64,000 bases of DNA, taken from assembly GCF_032854445.1 (NCBI RefSeq), contig NC_088304.1, positions 32,730,810 through 32,794,809 of the forward strand. Direction: 5' to 3'. The translations under genes and the position numbers were made by a program. The DNA comes from Liolophura sinensis (taxonomy: Eukaryota > Mollusca > Polyplacophora > Chitonida > Chitonidae). Shown here one piece after another: positions 61,401-64,000 of the stretch (position 1 is the first letter of the stretch; the number at the start of each line of letters is the position of its first letter). The notes under the pieces were generated by a model. That model worked only from the letters and a program-made list of their open reading frames with translations. It had not been told where the DNA came from and searched no databases.

Positions 61401-63342
61401 AGATAACTCTGTGTAAGTGTAGGTTTGTCAGCAAATCCGATGTGTGTATTATCATTGGTAAGCTATTTGCTGTAAACATTGAGATGAAAAAAGGTACAGG
61501 TAAATAAGGTACAGGTAAATAAAGGACAGAAAATATACCTTTGGTACTGAAACTCACATTTTGTCTTCCCTTTCAAACAGATTTCTAAAACTAGATAAAC
61601 AGTAGTGATATTTGAAATTTTAGGCCAAATACAGTATTTCACAAAATTTGGAAATAAAAACAGAGCAGGGCTAATTTTTGTAATTTTTTAAGGGATTGGA
61701 GTGGATTCCTGTAGCTTTCCTTTGTATAAGCCCACAAGAATGTAGTCCAAATCTGATACCACCAAGCGGTTTCTCCATATGAAGGTATATACATAGATGT
61801 AGTCTTAGACATTAACAGTTTCCTTGATTGAGTGAAATCACATGATAGTATTATATCTATGCAAACATTGTTCACAACTCTTGAAAAAGGGTTTATTTTT
61901 GATGCTCAGCTGTTTGTTTCATTTCCCCTCAGCCGAGATTGCCATGGTGGCCACAGATAACTATCATTTACGGAAAAGCGGCTGAGTTACGGAGCATGTT
62001 TACAGAGACGCTCAATAAGGTCACACCCGGCTACTTCACACAACAACAACACAACATTTACAAGATGCAACAGGTATGTGGTTTAACTTTGCAGTTTGAG
62101 GTTTGTGGGATGATGAGATTTGTGCGTTAATACTTTTTAAGAGCCTTGATATAAAGTAAAGAAATGACTACATGATATTGTCAGATGATGTTTTTTTATA
62201 GTTCTCTGTATAAAGTGCATGTGCCTAAGCAATGTGTAGTATGTTTGATTTCTCTATTGTCTTGTGCACAGACCACATACTGGTCTGCTAATAACACACC
62301 TTCTTGACTACAATTTTTTATATATTTTAGGATGAATGCCGTCTTCTTAATGTTTGTTTTCTAATCCAGAGTATATCGAGAGTGACTCGCCTCAAACTAA
62401 CCAAAGCCACAGAGGAATCTGTGAATTACAAAGATCTCTTACTGTGGATAGTTCGTCTCATCCATGCTGACCCGTACCTCATGTTACATGTGAGTCAAAT
62501 ACAGGAGTTTTGAATTGTAATTTAATGTGTGTCCTAAATTCTGGTCAAAATAACACGTGACCCTGAGTTTTGCATCAATATGTAATGTTTTACTTAAGTT
62601 TGAGTGAAGTGAGAATAGGTTTGAACAGTCTGTGTTGGAGCAAGTAACTTGTACATGTAAAAATCCCTGGTCTGGAGATATCATCTTTGTCATGTGATCT
62701 CCTCACCCATCACATTAATCTGACAGGGGTCAATCAATCAAATATTTTCAGAGACTAATCAGTATTTTAAAAAGACCTGATATTAAAATTTAAAGAGATT
62801 TAAAAAGGTATTGGACTTAGGAACTGTCCTTGACCTTGACATTACATCAGCGATGTGATATCAGCAACAATTGTAACCCTTTTGATTAAAAATAAGTTAC
62901 TACTTTGACAAAACAGAAAAACTTACAACAGATAAATGGAAGAAAACATATCCTAATTCTTCAACCTTTTCAGCATTCTCTGCAACCAATATTTTGAAAC
63001 ATCTTGAGAGAACTATGGATGTAGATGAATAATTTGCACAGTTTTATGAAGCTTATGTCTTTAGTGACACAAACAAATAATTTTAGTGTCAGTTTTGTAA
63101 TAATTATGTGCATAACTTTCACAAAAAAAAAGCACTTTAGTGGATGAAAAGGTTGAAAATTGACAGTATGTTCATATCCATGGGCAGCCCCTTTGTTGAG
63201 TTAATGTTACATTTTGTTTGTTGATCAGAACCCTGGAAAACATGGACATGAGATTCAGAGCAGTACGTTAGAGCTGATTAACGGCCTTGTCTCCCTTGTT
63301 CATCAGCAAACCATGCCAGAGATCGCTCAGGAGGCTATGGAG
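43504..63342 (+). CDS. NF1: Neurofibromin, 5' part of gene (exons 1-15)
   Basis: Neurofibromin is a large cytosolic Ras GTPase-activating protein that lowers Ras-MAPK signalling. Exons: 43504-43563, 45537-45680, 53349-53432, 55071-55139, 55522-55640, 55873-55979, 56319-56392, 58050-58125, 58905-59008, 60042-60107, 60451-60630, 61186-61392, 61933-62073, 62370-62489 and 63229-63342; they join in frame for 555 codons (1,665 bp) and continue beyond the window. The start MATQKPGEWVQALITRFDAQ matches the vertebrate N-terminus in position and length. Other marks: NKECLINVSKHKFSL, GGSKQLIEGAAVTCVRLCKA, SCFRITPHNN, YHYVLVNALFRIIT, MPEIAQEAME. This covers the N-terminal helical repeats; the GAP, Sec14-PH and C-terminal regions must lie to the right. 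An in-frame ATG at 43,420 would add 28 residues unlike the family and sits in an NRF1-type site, so 43,504 is preferred. All exons are intact. Confidence 0.97.
43564..45536 (+). other. NF1: NF1 intron 1
   Basis: About 2 kb of AT-rich DNA. Apart from the SINE at 45,068 and a second weak SINE tail near 45,326-45,401, nothing is recognised. Confidence 0.8.
45068..45295 (+). mobile_element. SINE family A, full length, diverged
   Basis: Head GAGGGCCTCTGTGGTTGAGG, B-box region GTCCAAGTCCAGCTCATGC and a tail truncated at ATGGTGCAAAAGACCAAG. Confidence 0.8.
45537..45680 (+). CDS. NF1: NF1 exon 2
   Basis: 48 codons (residues 21-68), acceptor ATTTCAG, donor ACG|GTAAGA. LPIKTGSHTTQSIQNVEQNK starts the exon; NKECLINVSKHKFSLVI is strongly conserved. 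Confidence 0.97.
45681..47006 (+). other. NF1: NF1 intron 2, left part
   Basis: Unique AT-rich intronic DNA before the 36-bp array; nothing recognised. Confidence 0.6.
47007..52018. repeat. 36-bp minisatellite, about 139 copies, 5 kb
   Basis: The unit is ACTGTTAAGGTACATGTACA plus CTGTACAAGCACCACC. Variants include CATCACT, ACCAGT, TACTAGC and shortened 24-bp units (CACCACTGTACAGTGTACTG). The unit is 12 codons long and free of stops in most frames, so frames of up to 811 codons appear on both strands. It contains overlapping TGTACA and GTACATGTAC palindromes. It lies wholly in NF1 intron 2. Confidence 0.97.
48349..49331. repeat. 983-bp higher-order duplication in the 36-bp array
   Basis: The block from about 48,349 recurs 983 bp later (from about 49,332), with the same order of rare variants: TTAATTCACATG, CCCCTGCTAAGG, TTAAGGCATATG, TACAATGTACTGGGACC / TACAATGCACTGGGACC and CTATTAATCCACATG. 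Matching stretches extend at least 800 bp. Confidence 0.85.
52019..52923 (+). other. NF1: NF1 intron 2, right part
   Basis: Unique intronic DNA between the minisatellite and a SINE; nothing recognised. Confidence 0.5.
52924..53050 (-). mobile_element. SINE family A, 3' half
   Basis: TATTTATTTGTTTATTTGAC to a decayed core; head missing. A separate family A tail in plus orientation lies at 53,273-53,328 (TTGAACACCAATGAAATTA), just before NF1 exon 3. Confidence 0.75.
53349..53432 (+). CDS. NF1: NF1 exon 3
   Basis: 84 bp, 28 codons (residues 69-96), acceptor TTGATCAG, donor TCG|GTAAGA. Reads KIHGPEAERNYYESQLIILD plus TLEQVLNS. Same length as vertebrate exon 3. Confidence 0.95.
53957..53973. repeat. 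Poly-G run
   Basis: About 17 consecutive G, in NF1 intron 3. Such a run can form G-quadruplexes and is prone to length error. Confidence 0.85.
54096..54968. repeat. 63-bp minisatellite, about 14 copies
   Basis: The unit begins AGGAATGAGAAATTGCCTAC, then TCAAGCCATTGTACACACAT and ATTTGTGTTAAGTTGTCTGG. It is 21 codons long; occasional one-base deletions (AGCAGAATG) break the frame. It lies in NF1 intron 3, ending about 100 bp before exon 4. Confidence 0.95.
55071..55139 (+). CDS. NF1: NF1 exon 4
   Basis: 69 bp, residues 97-119 (QPKDTSRYEEALNVKLLLPE...), acceptor TTTGCAG, donor AAG|GTGAGT. It matches the 5' part of a single vertebrate exon; the intron after it is extra here. Confidence 0.95.
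55437..55484. repeat. (ATGT)n microsatellite
   Basis: About ten ATGT tetramers with one interruption, about 40 bp before NF1 exon 5. Confidence 0.9.
55522..55640 (+). CDS. NF1: NF1 exon 5
   Basis: 119 bp, residues 120-158 plus two bases. Acceptor GGTTTTCAG, donor AAG|GTAACA. LKALASKVLFALSLNNFTAV is followed by FNRISAR, matching the second part of vertebrate exon 4. Confidence 0.95.
55692..55869 (+). repeat. Two decayed copies of the exon 6 acceptor and start
   Basis: Blocks at 55,692 and 55,771 carry TAGCTACCCTTTCCTCTGCC and TAGCTGCCCTTTTCCTCTGC followed by AGTGAAAAC, echoing the real exon start at 55,870 (TAGGTTGGCTACCCTGTCCT). The intervening intron sequence (TTTTTGCATT...) is repeated as well. 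Confidence 0.75.
55873..55979 (+). CDS. NF1: NF1 exon 6
   Basis: 107 bp, residues 159-194 plus one base; acceptor TTTCTAG, donor AATG|GTAAGT. Contains LIQHINVDCARLTKLLN. Same length as the vertebrate counterpart. Confidence 0.97.
56319..56392 (+). CDS. NF1: NF1 exon 7
   Basis: 74 bp, residues 195-219 (ECVHKLKSLKPIKQVLFCLA...). Acceptor AATCACAG, donor AGG|GTAAGT. Two codons longer than in vertebrates. Confidence 0.93.
56818..58017. repeat. 20-bp minisatellite, about 60 copies
   Basis: The unit is TTTCTTGTGATCAGCCAGTC, with variants CTAGCGAG, TTAGCC and CTCCTTGTG. A 220-bp higher-order period is visible: ACTAGCGAGT at 57,391 and 57,611, ATTAGCCAGT at 57,511 and 57,731. It lies in NF1 intron 7 and ends about 35 bp before exon 8. 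Confidence 0.97.
58050..58125 (+). CDS. NF1: NF1 exon 8
   Basis: 76 bp, residues 220-244 plus one base; acceptor TTGTCTACAG, donor CAAG|GTGAAA. AIWNWMDNFPEEFGELQKRP matches the vertebrate exon 7 in sequence and length. Confidence 0.97.
58421..58722. repeat. 13-bp target-site duplications flanking a SINE
   Basis: TCATTGCTGAAAT occurs at 58,421-58,433 and again at 58,710-58,722, bracketing the SINE exactly, as left by LINE-driven insertion. Confidence 0.9.
58434..58709 (-). mobile_element. SINE family A, intact young copy
   Basis: A run of about 25 T at the left (poly-A tail on the minus strand), full body, and an intact head: reverse complement GGGGCCTCCGTGGCTCAATC with GGTTAGCGCGC. Perfect target duplications and intact pol III boxes mark it as recent. 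Lies in NF1 intron 8, antisense to the gene. Confidence 0.95.
58905..59008 (+). CDS. NF1: NF1 exon 9
   Basis: 104 bp, residues 245-279; acceptor ATTTTCAG, donor CCCG|GTAAGT. KKKAAVWPFQMMLLILCP is conserved. It corresponds to the first part of vertebrate exon 8. Confidence 0.95.
59652..59802 (+). mobile_element. SINE family A, head truncated
   Basis: Starts CAGCCATAAGTGGAAAGGTC and ends ATAAAACACCAGTGAAATAG. Lies in NF1 intron 9. Confidence 0.75.
60042..60107 (+). CDS. NF1: NF1 exon 10
   Basis: 66 bp, residues 280-301 (KILEEINNAENGAPCSPQHL + KK); acceptor TTTTTTGACAG, donor AAA|GTAAAC. Low conservation, but the phase fits; it corresponds to the second part of vertebrate exon 8. Confidence 0.85.
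60451..60630 (+). CDS. NF1: NF1 exon 11
   Basis: 180 bp, residues 302-361; acceptor TTTTTTGCAG, donor AAA|GTAAGC. HGGSKQLIEGAAVTCVRLCK is the hallmark segment. Confidence 0.97.
60805..60980 (+). mobile_element. SINE family A, head truncated
   Basis: GTCCAGTTCATGCTGGCTTC, core, and a decayed tail AAAACATCAACGAAATAAGT. Lies in NF1 intron 11. Confidence 0.75.
61186..61392 (+). CDS. NF1: NF1 exon 12 (two vertebrate exons fused)
   Basis: 207 bp, residues 362-430; acceptor TCTCTCACAG, donor CAG|GTAGGG. It spans DLVIDCFVSCFRITPHNN and HYVLVNALFRIIT, which lie in separate vertebrate exons (10 and 11), so an intron is absent here. Confidence 0.97.
61933..62073 (+). CDS. NF1: NF1 exon 13
   Basis: 141 bp, residues 431-477; acceptor TTTCCCCTCAG, donor CAG|GTATGT. 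Holds WWPQITIIYGKAAELRSMFT, then a glutamine-rich, less conserved end. Confidence 0.95.
62370..62489 (+). CDS. NF1: NF1 exon 14
   Basis: 120 bp, residues 478-517; acceptor CTAATCCAG, donor CAT|GTGAGT. Ends LLLWIVRLIHADPYLMLH, conserved. Five codons shorter than the vertebrate exon. Confidence 0.95.
63229..63342 (+). CDS. NF1: NF1 exon 15 (last in window)
   Basis: 114 bp, residues 518-555; acceptor GTTGATCAG, donor GAG|GTGAGC. Ends HQQTMPEIAQEAME. Same length as the vertebrate counterpart; the next exon lies outside the window. Confidence 0.97.
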
Positions 63343-63517
63343 GTGAGCATAGATTTAGCCAGAATTTGAAATCGGGCTGTTTTATGTCCAACTTTCTCCT
63401 ATTTTCCCTATCTGTCCTCTTTTAATATTGTCAGAATAAGGCGTTTCAAAGTCACTGAGAATCCCACCTCCCGACCAATTCTTTGGAGGTGACACTGACA
63501 AGTCTATATCACTTGTA

Positions 63518-63637
63518 GGTCTGTCAGCAGCCTACGGATGGTTGTGGGTCTCGTCCCACTGTAATGCTGGCCGCCGATATATAAGTGAAACATTCTTGAG
63601 TACAGCGTTAAACACCAATCAAATAAATAAACAAATC
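63518..63637 (+). mobile_element. SINE family A, 3' part
   Basis: GGTCTGTCAGCAGCCTACGG to GTTAAACACCAATCAAATAA. Lies in the NF1 intron following exon 15. Confidence 0.8.
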
Positions 63638-63965
63638 TATATCACTTTTAATAGCACAATGATCTGATAATATATTGAATCTAAATGTCAGGTGATGTGA
63701 TGTGATGCAATTCCCATGGATGATGTTAAAGAAAGAGAGGTTACCTCCCTTTTTTTTTGTCCCTACGCTGTTGTTGTCCCTCCGCTGTTGTTGTATATAC
63801 GACATAATGAGAATACAATCCTAACCTTTATTATGGCAAATTAAAGAAATGCTTTTGACATACATGTGCATGTAAAACCACTAAATATAAATATTCTGTC
63901 GTCGTTTGTAAATTGTTTTGATTATACATGTACATGTAATCAGTGTGCGTCCTTCCTGTAAGGTA

Positions 63966-64000
63966 GTACCTGGGAAGATTTGCCAGCAACCTGCGGATGG
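63966..64000 (+). mobile_element. SINE family A, cut by window end
   Basis: ACCTGGGAAGATTTGCCAGC and then AACCTGCGGATGG match the middle of the element; the rest is beyond the window. Confidence 0.65.

Overview
This is a 64 kb piece of an animal nuclear genome. The genes are split by GT-AG introns, the DNA is AT-rich and carries many tRNA-derived SINEs, and two widely conserved animal genes are recognisable. The dominant SINE (ending ...GTAAAACACCAATCAAATAAATAAA) and the other interspersed families look like those of lophotrochozoans, most probably a mollusc. I cannot name the species. There are no bacterial or viral gene clusters and no CRISPR arrays.

Layout. 1-940 may be the 3' UTR of a gene lying to the left (AATAAA at 919). 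940-21,000 is intergenic: decayed SINEs, a Tc1/mariner transposase relic near 17.0 kb, several very diverged direct repeats (2.15-2.57, 7.1-7.7, 15.06-15.72 kb) and a decayed array at 17.4-19.5 kb. I support no intact protein gene there. 21,388-42,230 (minus) is an 11-exon spinster-type MFS transporter gene (SPNS1-like, 537 codons). 43,504 to beyond 63,342 (plus) is the first 15 coding exons (555 codons) of neurofibromin, NF1, a Ras GTPase-activating protein; the rest lies to the right. The two genes are head to head, with start codons 1.27 kb apart. A palindromic CRE, an ETS-type site and a palindromic NRF1-type site sit just upstream of NF1.

The striking feature is intronic: both genes are packed with unrelated minisatellites. 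In SPNS1 the units are 15, 17, 35 and 24 bp (intron 10), 57 bp (intron 4) and 43 and about 40 bp (intron 3). In NF1 they are 36 bp (5 kb, intron 2), 63 bp (intron 3) and 20 bp (1.2 kb, intron 7). Several leave long reading frames open on both strands, the longest 811 codons. These are repeat artefacts, not genes.

Points most worth checking: two compensating one-base frame shifts in SPNS1 exon 3; a 983-bp higher-order duplication inside the 36-bp array; the 20-bp array ending about 35 bp from the NF1 exon 8 acceptor; a twice-repeated acceptor and exon start before NF1 exon 6; a 0.65 kb imperfect palindrome in SPNS1 intron 1; and a young SINE with 13-bp target duplications in NF1 intron 8.

The two genes have no shared pathway that I know of. 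SPNS1 proteins export lysophospholipids from lysosomes and NF1 switches off Ras; their pairing may only reflect a shared promoter region.
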